From positions 15,565,501 to 15,629,500 of the forward strand of contig CM065184.1 of NCBI GenBank assembly GCA_033026295.1: a DNA stretch of 64,000 nt, written 5' to 3'. Under the pieces are notes generated by a model that saw only the letters and a program-made list of their open reading frames with translations, had not been told where the DNA came from and searched no databases. This stretch comes from Channa striata (Eukaryota; Chordata; Actinopteri; Anabantiformes; Channidae). This document shows, piece after piece, positions 54,197 through 64,000 of the stretch (its first letter is position 1; each line of letters begins with the position of its first letter). The translations under genes were made by a program, and so were the position numbers.

Positions 54197-54599
54197 GTAT
54201 GGAAAGATTCTTGTTTTCTTCTTTAAAACTGTAGTGGCATACCTAAAGATTCCCACTGATTATACTAATGAATTTCCTATTAGCTGTAATCTTTTAATCT
54301 TTGATTCTAAAAACACTGTATTACATACCAGCTAGTTTTGCTTTGCCAGTAGTTTTATACTTGTAAGCAGAAATTAAGCCTCATCAGCTTCACAATGTTT
54401 TTCCCCACCTTTATTAATTGGGGGTCTAGCGCCCCCTAGAGTTGACTTACTAATATTACACCTGGAATTAATTAAAATTAATCTTCCCTCTTGAGACACA
54501 GTGAGCTGTATTTAGTCACATGAGAGATCTGAAATAAACATTTCATTGCATTTTCCCCTGCAACAAGAGACAAAGTGACACCAAAATTTAAATGCGAAT

Positions 54600-54605
54600 T
54601 TTATT
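54600..54605 (-). terminator. candidate camk2g poly(A) signal
   Basis: On the - strand this reads AATAAA, followed within 30 bases by a T/GT-rich region (GGTGTCACTTTGTCTC). Other AATAAA hexamers on this strand lie at 54676-54681 and 54746-54751, so several ends are possible. Confidence 0.45.
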
Positions 54606-57600
54606 AAATATTATTTTCCAATAATAAAGTAATGAACAACCATCCAAACAAACACTTGATAGTTAATGTATGATTTTTATTAACTGTATGGTCATGCAAA
54701 AATCCATCATCCAAATGAAACTCAGTACAGACATGTGTAGCCCCTTTTATTATAAGGTTACAATGCAATAAATTTGCTTACAAAGGGGTACGTACAAGCT
54801 AAGGCTTTTGCTAATCTTTTATGCATTTTATTGTGAGAGAACATCACTTGATTTTGATATCTCAGACGGAGCCATTTCATAACCTTGAGGATGCAAGTAA
54901 CATAGATTTTCCATTTCTTTATCAAGTAAACAGTGAAAAATTACCAGAAAGTAGACATGCATATTTCTTCCATTTGTAAAACTGCATATATAGTGTTGCT
55001 GTTGAAGATTGTGTTGTTTTTTTAATTTCCTTTTTTTAAGCATTTCACGGATCCCTTTGTCCCCCTGCTTCAGTCTGGTACCATTTCAACCTAACTTAGT
55101 AGATTTTTGCCAAAGTATATGAACCATGCGTTTTTTTAGTTTTGCAAACATTTGTATTTGTTTAAAGCTGCAGTGTGAATGATCTTACACTTACTGTGTG
55201 AGTGCAAACATCCCTAAGCTATTCCAAAAATGTCGGTCCTGTTTCCTTTTATACAACAATCTATTAAATTCTTAGTGAATTCGCTCTGTAATACTTAGAT
55301 TAAAGCAAATATAAATCATGTCAAGTTGCTACATTAGATTCAGATACTAAAGTTAAAGACAACAGGTACATTACTTTAGATTAAATGGGGGACTGGAAAC
55401 CTCACAACTGATCACTTTTTTTAATAAAACCCTCAGGGAAAGAAATTGGTAGAATTTGACTGAAATTACCTTCTAAAAATCTCAAAGGAACCTAAACCAT
55501 ATCTATCATAGTTTTTAAAGTAGATAAAGTGACTGCAAATGTATTGTATTAAAATGAAGTATTCTGTAGAAATGTAATTGAAATAGTTTTTTGCACATTA
55601 AACTTTAAAATCATCATGACCTTTTCCACACAGCATGGCAATGAAATCAGCTCAGAATTCCTCTGTTCATGCAGATCGTTTGGGTTTTATGTGCAAGTTC
55701 AAAGGTAATTCAGACGTCTTCGTCCAAAGTTTCCTCCCTCAGATAATTACAGAGTAACACTGACCTTGCATCAAAGACAAAATGCACTTCACATCTAAAT
55801 TGTAACCTGACAAATAATATCCAAACTATCTGCACAGACAGAGGTAAATAGGGTAGATAGATGATACTAGTCTGTTTTTTGGGGGTAGAAACTGTTGCAT
55901 AAATCTGTTGGATAGAAGTGAGAGCGGGTTCCTGCAACCGCCTCTGTGTTTGTAAGTCAGTTGAGAATTGACTGATCTTGACCAATCGTAGCTGGAAAAG
56001 CTGCAGCCTTGTTCAGTGTCTGCTGTAACACGCCAAATGTCTGTGGTTTATTTTGGCTTCATTTTAGTCAAAGAAAATGTCAATTTTAATTTTATCCAAA
56101 TGTCCAAATACTTTGGCAAACTCATAATGCAGCTCTTTGTTCACTCAAATCAGTCTCTCCTTCCTTCACTAAACTGTATCTTGGCCTTTACTTTTTAAAC
56201 ATGACTCCCATGACTTTGTGGAAATCCACACGATAGAAAAAGGGAAAAAGCTTCTTGTCAAATTGGTGGCGTGGACAAACAAGCGGGGCTGGTGCCCACG
56301 GCACAAACAGACCAATAAAAACACCACATAGTTTCAGCACTGGTATAACATTGTCATCATGGTGCAAAATGTGTGTGTGGGCGACACAGTTTTCATGGCA
56401 TGTCAGATATGTCACAGCACAGGCAGTTGATACAGAAGGACGGGGCTCACGCGAGTCACAAACTTTGTAAAAATCTGCTCGACAGACGCGATATGTGATG
56501 ATTTGAAGCATCGTTGTGGTTTCTGACCATCAGCAACAGAGTAAATAAGTAGTGCGTGAGTTACTACGGAGCAGCGTAGCACAGAGACGGTACAGACGGC
56601 AAGCATCACCCCTCCGCTGGTACAAAGTCACACACACAGTTTCTACGACACAGTAAAAAAACAGAGCTGCAAAGTTAAATCACTGACACAGATGTGTTTT
56701 GTCTTATGTGCTAATATACAGGATATTAGGATTGTGTTTGCCCTCAGATTATAGCATTCAGTGTGAGGTGTCGCTCAGAGTCAAGGGACAACGAGCACAG
56801 TTAAAAAAAAAAGGTAATTTAAGACTGTTTATTTCAACCCCTTATCCTTTTATAGTTTCAGCTAAAACAAAAAGCTATAAACATCCAAACACTAACGACT
56901 ACAGCATTTACAACAGAAACCGTGACAAAATGGACCCAAGCCACTGATGAAGTAGGTCCCACAGCCCTCGAGTCAGAATAGCCCTCTTCCCATCATGCCT
57001 TTTTAAACAATCCCTTTTCCGTCCAATCCCTCAGCCGCATTCCCTTTTGAACATGCTTTTTATAGTGCCTGGACTTCACACAGAAGTACAGCAAGCCAAG
57101 ACGGACAATATACAAATTTTAACACCACAATCAGAACAAGAGACAGGCATAAGGGTGACGTCATCATCATCACACAGCGTGGTGCCACTAAGATGGGCAT
57201 GATGAGCAAAGGTCACAAGAGTAAACGGATGAGGAGGCAGGACTGATGGACGTAGGGGGCAGAGGTAGGGTGCAAGGGAAGGATTTTGGCAAGCATAACC
57301 TGAAGTTGCAGAAAGGTTCGCTCCCTCAGAAGAGAGAACACAACAGCATCGAGTCTTAAGTGTCTGTGCAGAAACAGTACAGGCCATTAGATAGTTCAAA
57401 TAAACCATGCTTCACGTCAAAAATACACAAAAACAAAAACAGTTGGTGTGAGAGTGTTCGTGCTTTTCGATTAGGTAGTTCAGAGATGGAAGGAGCTTTC
57501 GACTGTGACCGAGCGCTGGCACCTCCTAGTGTTCAGCTCTGAACACTGCAGAGCAGACAGAGGCTCTCTGCAACTTCAGGATGAGCTGGCCTGCACGTTG

Positions 57601-59241
57601 TCTAAAGCTCGACAGACTAAAGGCTGGACCACCAGGACCGTGAGTGTGTGTGTGTGTGTGAGCATACGTGTTTGTATTTACATCCTGGGACCTCAAAGAA
57701 AAGGAAAAAAACACGCACTGCTTTAAGTTCAACTCCCCTCACCACACCTGACAGTAAATCTATTTAATTATATAAATATCTATTTATACAGTTGCATTAA
57801 ATAAAACCCTCCGTTTAATTAAAATCTATTCTTTCCCCCACACATTTAAAATAGATAATCCAGGAAATAAACAGCTTTATAACACAGTACAAACAGAAAC
57901 TGAAAAAAAAGGTCCCTTCAGTAACTTAGGACTAAACCCCCTCAAACGTGACACTTAAATTGGTTTCTTCTTTCTAATTTCTGCAGGTATTAGTTGCTCC
58001 TGTTCTCATAAACCCCACAAACACGCTGTTAACTGTAAAACAAACAATACTTCTATTACAGCAGACATTCTGCTTTGCTCTCAAGACATAAAAGGAAAAA
58101 AATGAATCACATTTCCATACACTGAACTTGCCGCCTCTGTCCCAATCACTGTGTGTGTGCGTGAAGTGTATTGAATTTTCAGTTACGTATATATTTTTAA
58201 CATTGTAATACTTTTCCACACAGCAGACAAAACAAAGACGGGGAAATAAAGGCCATGGGAGAAAGGGAGCAGGACAGCATCACCCCTGTGTCGCCACCAG
58301 AAGCATGCACCATCTGCAGGGAGGGGCCGGCGTCGGCCGAGCCCCAACATCACTAGCTAGGTTTGGACTGGATTGGTGTTGGTCGGTCATTCAGTCAACT
58401 TCCTGAAGTATGCATTTTTTGGATTATGTATTTTCTTTTTTTCTTTTTTTTACACTAATGTATTTGCCCCACTTTTGTGTTTTTACAACGTTCCGAGCAG
58501 CCTCTTCCCAGCCAGGATCTCGGCACCAACTCGACCGCGGAGAATAAATGCTCCAAACAGCTTTAGAGTTCAGGCAAAGCTGGAGAAGGAAGAGCACAGT
58601 CGTTAGTAACGTACGATCGAACATTGGATTAACAGTGCTTTATGAACTTTATTTCAAAAAGGGAGTGTGAGAGAGAGGGGGGTCCACCTCTTCACCTTTC
58701 TGGACTTCTTCAACCCTACCTCTTCCCTTTCTGACCTCTGCTTCGAGTAAGACAGAGACAGAGGTCAAAGGTGAAATAGGTAAAGGTTGAGGAGGGAGGA
58801 AACAGACGGACAGAGGTGAACAGGTTCAGAGAGGGAGAGACATTTAGACTTTGTGCTAAGCTAGGCTGGTCTAGCCACTCAAGCTTCTATTATAACTTAT
58901 AAAAAGGAAGTGTTCATCACCAAATTCTAAATATTAAAGGAAGACTACAGTTTGTAACTGCCACCCGTATATGATATTGAATCTAAAAATTTTTTTCAAT
59001 GGAAAATAAAATCCCAATGTAACACGTCTAGGAAATTTGTCTTTAACATAAATGTCAAAGTTTTAAGGTCGACAGTTTGCAGAGGAGGCTAACAAAGTTT
59101 TTTTTTCTCTACAGGCCTCGAGCTGGGTTTTAGGTTTGTGAAAGAAAAACCCTGCAGAGGATCTGAATAACCCGTGTAAACAGTTTTTATTGATAACCAT
59201 CATGAAAACTGTCCCGTCTCCTTACCTGGGCCTCTGTCAGT
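54606..59241 (-). other. camk2g: camk2g 3' UTR (predicted, about 4.6 kb)
   Basis: No coding exon, LINE or TIR element is recognised between the camk2g stop codon and the AATAAA cluster near 54.6 kb. The length is plausible for a vertebrate CaMKII 3' UTR, but the extent is inferred. A short (GT)n tract lies at 57645-57660. Confidence 0.5.
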
Positions 59242-59474
59242 TCACTGCAGGGGTGCAGCCGGTGCTCCTGAGCAGTGGAAGTGCACGTTCAGCCATTTGG
59301 CTTCGCGGCGATGCCACACACGCGTCTCTTCGGACTGGCACGAACGCGGCCGGCCCTGGCTGTCGATGTACTGCGTCAGGCGGATGTAGGCGATGCAGGC
59401 GGCGTCCTCACCAATCAGGTGGACGTGGGGGTTGAGGATGGTGGTGTGCACTGGCTTGCTGTTTTTACTCAGCA
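59242..59474 (-). CDS. camk2g: camk2g terminal coding exon (hub domain end)
   Basis: 233 nt including TGA at 59242-59244. It reads LLSKNSKPVHTTILNPHVHL, IGEDAACIAYIRLTQYIDSQ, GRPRSCQSEETRVWHRREAK then WLNVHFHCSGAPAAPLQ. The usual HRRDGKW has become HRREAKW, a small divergence. The intron before it carries an RTE LINE. Confidence 0.97.
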
Positions 59475-62400
59475 CTGTGGGAATCGTTTGTAAGTGAACC
59501 AATCAGGCGTCAGTGTGGAGCTCAGTCACATTATTACTGCTCACGTTGGCAGCGTAAACATCAGGAGGAACCAACAATTACAGCCGAGGGTAAATTAATA
59601 CATCAATAATTGTGTCCTCGTTCAGAATTGACTAAGATTAAATATTTGCTTTCTTTCCTAGTCGTCTGTGATAGTGATGTCAGCATGATGCTAATTTAGT
59701 CTGAATTATAATTGTTACCTGTAGCCCAATAAATTCACCATGAGGTTTTTGTGACCTGTGGCTTTAAGTGAACCAATGTAAATGATGCACAATTCAAAAT
59801 ATTTTATGAAGAAAATGCATTTATCATTCATGTTAGACCTCCAGTGTACACAGTGGATTTTGGTGAAAACGCTGACATGCACTTAAAGCCCCAACAAGCA
59901 GCACTTAGTGTTTTAGTGTGAGTTAGTGTAAACTGCTCTTGGAGGACAGACAACAGAATCACTAATCTACTTCTCTTTGGGCTTTTCTCATCAGGGGTCG
60001 CCACAGCGAATCATCCTTTTCCCCCTCACTCCATCTTGGGCATCTTCCTCTCTGACACCAGCTAACCTCATGTCCTCTGTTAGAACATCCATATATCTCC
60101 TCCTCGGTCGTCCTCTCGCCCTCTTGCCTGGCAGCTCCATCTCTTACATCCTTCTACCAATATATTCACTATCCCTCCTCTGCACATGTCCAAACCATCT
60201 CAATCTGGCCTCTCTGACTTTGTTGCTAACACAGGCAACGTGCGCTGTCCCTCTGATGAACTGGTTCTTTATTCTGTCCAACCTTGTCACTCCTAAGGAG
60301 AACCTCAACATCTTCATCTCTGCTGCTTCCATCTCTGCCTCTTGTCTCTTTCTCACTGCTACTGTCTCTAACCCATAGAGCAGAGCTGGTCTCACCACTG
60401 TCCTGTACACCTTTCCTTTGAGTCTTGCTGACACTCTTCTGTCACACAACACTCCTGACACTTTCCTCCACCCGCCTCTACACCTCTTTTCCACACTCCC
60501 CATCACACTGAACTGTTGACCCCAAGTACTTAAACTCCTGCACCTTCTTCACCTCAGCCCCCTGTAACCTCACACTTCTACCTTGCTCCCTCTCGTTTAC
60601 ACACATGTATTCTGTCTTGCTGAAACCATACTGCTGCTCACAAATCTCCACCTCCTTCCTAAGCCTGGCTTCCACTACTCTTTCCCACAGCTTCATTGTG
60701 TGGCTCATCAGCTTTATCCCTCTGTAGTTGCTGCAGTTCTGCGTGTCACCCTTGTTCTTAAAGATCGGCACCAGAACGCTTCTCCTCCATTCCTCAGGCA
60801 TCTTCTCATTCTCTAAAATCCTGTTAAACAGACTTGTCAGAAACTTCACTGCTGTCTCTCCTAGACACTTCCACACCTCCACAGGTACGTCATCAGGACC
60901 AACATCCTTTCCGCTCTTCATCCTTTTCAGAGCCTTCCTCACCTCATCCTTTCTAATCTCTGCCATTTCCTGCTCCACAACATCCACATCTTCCTCCTTT
61001 CTTTCCCTGTCATTTTCCTCATTCATCAGCTCCTCAAAATACTCCTTCCATCTTCTCTGCACACTCTCCTGGCTTGTTAGCACCTTTCCATCTCTGTCTT
61101 TAATCACCCTTATCTGTTGCACATCTTTCCCATCTCTATCTCTCTGTCTGGCTATCCTGTACAAGTCCTTCTCTCCTTCCTTCGTGTCTAACCTGTCATA
61201 AAGATCATCGTAAGCTTTCTGTTTGGCCTTTGCCACCTCCCTCTTCACTCTGTGCTGCACTTCCTTGTACTCCTGTCTACTTTCCTCAGTCCTTTCTACA
61301 TCCCACTTCCTTTTAGCTAACCTCTTCCTCTGGATGCAGTCCTGTACTTCCTCATTCCACCACCAAGTGTCTTTATCTTCTTTCCTCTTTCCAGATGACA
61401 CACCAAGCACCTTCCTACCTGATTACCTCTGCTGTAGTTTCCCAGTCATCTGGAAGCTCTTCCTGACCACCCAAAGCCTGTCTCAACTTCTGCCTGAATT
61501 CCTCACAAGTTTCTTCATTCTTTAGCTTCTTGGTCGTCACTTTGTCTTCTTTTCTGTCTTTCCTCTCTTCTTCTTCCTGACCACCATGCAGTGCTGTCTT
61601 GCTACACTCTCTCCTACCACCACTTTACAGTCACTAACTCTCTCAAATGTCCTCGTCTACATAGGATGTAGTCCACCTGTGTACTCCTACCTCCACTCTT
61701 GTATGTTCCTCTCTCTTCTGGAAGTAGGTGTTGACTACAGCCATTTCCATCCTCTTAGCAAAGTCCACTACCATCTGTCCTTCTGCCCATCACCAACATG
61801 CCCATTGAAGTCTGCTCCAACAACTACTCTCTCTCCTCCTGGGATAATCTCTATGACCTCATCAAAGTCACTCCAGAATCTCCTTCTCTTCTAAGTCACA
61901 GCCAACTTGTGGAGCATAGCCACTGACTATGTTCACCATCACCCCTTCGATTTTTAGCTCTATGCTCATCACCTTGTCTGAGACTCTTTTCAGCTCGAGA
62001 ACATTGTTCACAAACTCCCCCTTCCCCAAACTCCTTATCTTCCTGTCTATCCGGCGTCACTGGCATGAGCACCACTTTATCATTTAGTTGGGCATTAACC
62101 TGTATTTTAATAAAGTGTTTTTATGCAGAATTTTCAAACGATTCTTTAAATTTGTTGTTTACACTTCTACAACATTGAGCCACTTACAATTCTCAAAGTA
62201 GAACCTGTGAAAGTCCATGCCCTCCACCAGGTTTCCAAGAGCTTCTGGCTCAAATGAAGTCAATCCAGGGTCACAGATTCTCCTGCCCGAGGAAAACACA
62301 GACATAAATACACGTTTGGTTCATGTTTATGAACTTATCCTGCAGGAATAAGGATGAATGGGGAGAAATGATGACATGACTTTTTAAACAAGGTGTGATG

Positions 62401-63779
62401 AGCCAATATAAATAAATGAAAAACTTGTTTCTAACAAGGTGAAACGTTTTTGTGTTGAATCTTCTAAGGTGTAAATGCAAACTTACGTGTAAGCCTCAAA
62501 ATCTCCATTGTTGATGGCTTCAATCAGCTGCTCTGTCATTTTTATAATCTCCTGTTTACGAGCTGGAAACAAAGAAACAGAGAGAAGACGTCCAGAAGAG
62601 GTTAGAGACGAATCGTTTGGAGGTTGAACATGAAAGCACCATCACTCATGCTACCCCCTGCACTTATGGTCTCAAAAGGCTGGAACCTCTGACATTTGGA
62701 ATAAGTCACGAACCGCATGGGCACTGCCGCTGGTAATAATGACAGTGACATTTAAAATCCGCCTGTTCAAGCCACACCACACTCTCTGCTCACCATGTGA
62801 CTCCCAGCATCAGATACATAAAAACCGTATTTGTCCAGCAAATCCCGACTCAACACACAAACCCACAGCAATACAATCCACCACCCTTGTGGGATAATGC
62901 AAAAAATTACTCAAATGCAGCAGAAATTAAATGGGTTGAAACACACAAGTAGAAAGAAAAAACACCACACCAGAAAACACAAACTGCACGTAAAAACCAG
63001 GGCTTGTTGGTGTAGACCATGAATTGTGTTCACAAAGTCTTAAAAAGAAGTCCGTCTATTTCCCCTCGAACATTCTTGAAGTGGCACAGAGTTCAGACAG
63101 CATGAATAGTGCATGAGGAGCCTTTGCACAAGCACTGCACAACCTGCCTAACACTTACTCTGCTGCAGGTTGCTGCTGCTGCTGCTGCCTGTGGGGGGCG
63201 ACAGAGCAGACTCTGGTTCAGGACCCGAGCTCTGAACTGGAGTGGTCTGAGGGACACTGGGGCTGCTAGCAGCCTCCTGCTGAGGACCAGCTGCAGGCAG
63301 GCAGGCAGGCAGGCACGTACCATCATCCCAGTAAAAAAAAGTTGTAATTAGCAAAGCTGCATAAATGTCATAAAGTATTTAAATTATAATGCACAAAAGA
63401 TATTACACAGTGATTATAGGAATGTTCCTTCAGACAGAAGATTGTTACAGAGCACAGAAGGAAAAGAGCAGTCTGCAGCCAGGCCGGCTGCCTTTAGATG
63501 GCAGCACGATAGGACAGAAGAGGGAACTAGTGCAACAAGTAAAGAGGTGAGATTGATTTCTTTTCTTATTTTAGTAATTGGAGCTTCTTTTTTTAACACA
63601 GTATATTGAAGTGCAGATTTATTGCTAAATAGTCAGGCCATACGGTTAAATCAGGTAAATCACTGCCAACTTACAGGTGGGTGGTGGGAGGTGAGGAGAT
63701 TGGGTTGGGGTCTGTTCCTTAAGAGTGCTGCTCTGGCTTAACACTGCACTGTTTGTACCAGCAGACTCACAGACAGCCA
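59242..63779 (-). CDS. camk2g: CaMKII gamma-type, C-terminal part; kinase exons outside window
   Basis: CaMKII is a calcium/calmodulin-activated Ser/Thr kinase that forms rings through its C-terminal association (hub) domain. Five - strand exons are present in order: 63675-63779, 63159-63290, 62487-62562, 62188-62282, 59242-59474. All phases join, giving about 212 residues and a TGA. The first two encode the variable Ser/Pro/Gln-rich linker, the last three the whole hub domain. Hub residues such as YTRICDPGLTSFEPEALGNL, LLSKNSKPVHTTILNPH and the end WLNVHFHCSGAPAAPLQ fit the gamma subunit; beta ends APVAPLQ and delta ends SPTVPIK in mammals. The kinase and calmodulin-binding exons must lie to the right of 64000. 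Which teleost duplicate is not determinable. Confidence 0.93.
59475..62187 (-). other. camk2g: camk2g intron carrying RTE LINE
   Basis: 2.7 kb intron between the last two coding exons. About 2.1 kb of it is an RTE retrotransposon in the same orientation as camk2g. The flanks (59475-59966 and 62083-62187) have no other feature. Confidence 0.8.
59967..62082 (-). mobile_element. RTE-clade LINE, 5'-truncated and internally deleted
   Basis: The - strand shows pieces of the endonuclease (GVMVNIVSGYAPQVGCD, about 61.9 kb, with frameshifts), then a 310-codon open stretch at 60478-61410 with TWWWNEEVQDCIQRKRLAKR, VGPDDVPVEVWKCLGE and NYRGIKLMSHTMKLWERVVE, typical of RTE reverse transcriptases. Near 60620 the frame passes directly from EQQYGF to SKTEYMCVNERE, so the central palm with the catalytic Asp pair is missing. 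After a frameshift near 60490 the C-terminus continues (GWRKVSGVLCDRRVSARLKG, WFGHVQRRDSEYIGRRM). The 3' end has GGCGACCCCTGATGAGAAAA. It cannot be autonomous. Confidence 0.9.
62188..62282 (-). CDS. camk2g: camk2g hub-domain exon B
   Basis: 95 nt: completes Thr, then RICDPGLTSFEPEALGNLVE, GMDFHRFYFEN plus one base. The acceptor is cctcgggcag (just before GAGAATC). Donor gtaagt. Confidence 0.96.
62487..62562 (-). CDS. camk2g: camk2g hub-domain exon A
   Basis: 76 nt: two bases complete the preceding codon, then RKQEIIKMTEQLIEAINNGD then FEAY plus two bases of Thr. RKQEIIK opens the association domain in all CaMKIIs. Donor gtaagt. Confidence 0.96.
63159..63290 (-). CDS. camk2g: camk2g linker cassette exon 2 (Ser-repeat)
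   Basis: 132 nt, phase 1 to 1: GPQQEAASSPSVPQTTPVQS, SGPEPESALSPPTGSSSSSN, LQQ. The Ser run is coded by an AGC repeat (+ strand GCT run near 63170-63187), likely to vary in length. Donor gtaagt, acceptor ctgcctgcag. Confidence 0.85.
63296..63313. repeat. (CAGG)n tetranucleotide tract
   Basis: Four to five GGCA units next to the acceptor of the camk2g linker exon 2. Length variation here could affect that splice site. Confidence 0.8.
63675..63779 (-). CDS. camk2g: camk2g linker cassette exon 1
   Basis: 105 nt, phase 1 to 1: AVCESAGTNSAVLSQSSTLK then EQTPTQSPHLPPPT plus one base. The acceptor on the - strand is gggggcag preceded by a pyrimidine run, the donor gtaagt. Ser/Thr/Pro-rich, no fold. 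The length is a multiple of three, so it can be skipped. Confidence 0.78.
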
Positions 63780-64000
63780 CTGCCCCCGTCATAAGAGAAA
63801 CACAAATACAGAAATATGCATAATGACAGGGAGCCGGAGATGCTGATCATACAATCTAGCAGGAACTCATTAAAAGTTAATCTTTTTTTTGATAGATGTT
63901 TTTGTTTAGTCTGTAAAATGCCAAACGTAGTGAAAAATGCTCATCGTAAGTTCCCTGAACTCGTTTTGTCCGAAATATTCAATTTTAATTCATGTTAGAG

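Noticed and set aside
54059..54256. - strand frame with LTCGGSHQ resembling a serine-protease fragment
   Set aside because: Only a few residues match and there is no catalytic motif or adjacent exon.
60728..61201. Long + strand open frames across 60.5-61.9 kb
   Set aside because: They are antisense shadows of the RTE reverse transcriptase on the - strand.
1..64000. CRISPR arrays, operons, tRNA or rRNA genes
   Set aside because: No regularly spaced repeats, no tRNA or rRNA signatures seen; the DNA is vertebrate with spliced genes.

Overview
This window is vertebrate nuclear DNA, almost certainly from a teleost fish. It has GT-AG introns of 0.1 to 14 kb, dispersed fish-type repeats (an RTE-clade LINE, an L2-type LINE, a Tc1-like relic, TIR elements, TTAGGG-rich repeats) and CA/GT microsatellites. 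I see no bacterial, plasmid or CRISPR features. Two protein genes lie tail to tail: ccdc88a (girdin/GIV) on the + strand and a gamma-type CaMKII gene (camk2g) on the - strand.

ccdc88a fills positions 1 to about 52.75 kb. Its first coding exons (about 55 residues by comparison with human girdin) lie upstream of the window. From 3980 to 49560 I can place 32 consecutive constitutive coding exons plus alternative ones. They encode the rest of the N-terminal HOOK-type domain (3980-25219), a coiled coil of more than 1,100 residues (25047-41856), the basic membrane/G-alpha-binding segment with an Akt-type site (42111-42307), a Ser-rich region, the G-alpha-binding-and-activating (GBA/GEM) motif (exon 48253-48539) and a C-terminal exon. 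That last exon can be read through to a PDZ-binding Gly-Cys-Val end (stop at 49560). Alternatively it can be spliced from an internal donor at 49130 to a separate exon at 50879-50934, which encodes the girdin-type tail without a PDZ motif. The exon at 37734-37905 is 172 nt where the frame needs a multiple of three, so the sequence as given carries a frameshift in the middle of the gene.

From 52.75 to 54.6 kb lies the space between the two genes, with three splice-flanked exon-like segments of unknown nature. From about 54.6 to 59.24 kb is the probable 3' UTR of the CaMKII gene. Its five C-terminal coding exons (59242-63779, - strand) give two Ser/Pro/Gln-rich phase-1 cassette exons of the variable linker and the complete association (hub) domain ending in the gamma-type APAAPLQ. 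Its kinase-domain exons lie beyond the right edge. One hub-domain intron holds an internally deleted RTE retrotransposon.

The two proteins share no known pathway that the sequence shows. Girdin is an actin/membrane-linked coiled-coil regulator of G-alpha-i, and CaMKII gamma is a calcium/calmodulin-dependent kinase. Their adjacency is positional only. The most interesting points are the two-ended girdin C-terminus, the single-base frameshift, loss of both signalling tyrosines known from human girdin, an inverted pair of TIR elements flanking exons 7-21, a 78-bp RTE-tail insertion with an 18-bp target duplication, and the exon-like segments between the genes.
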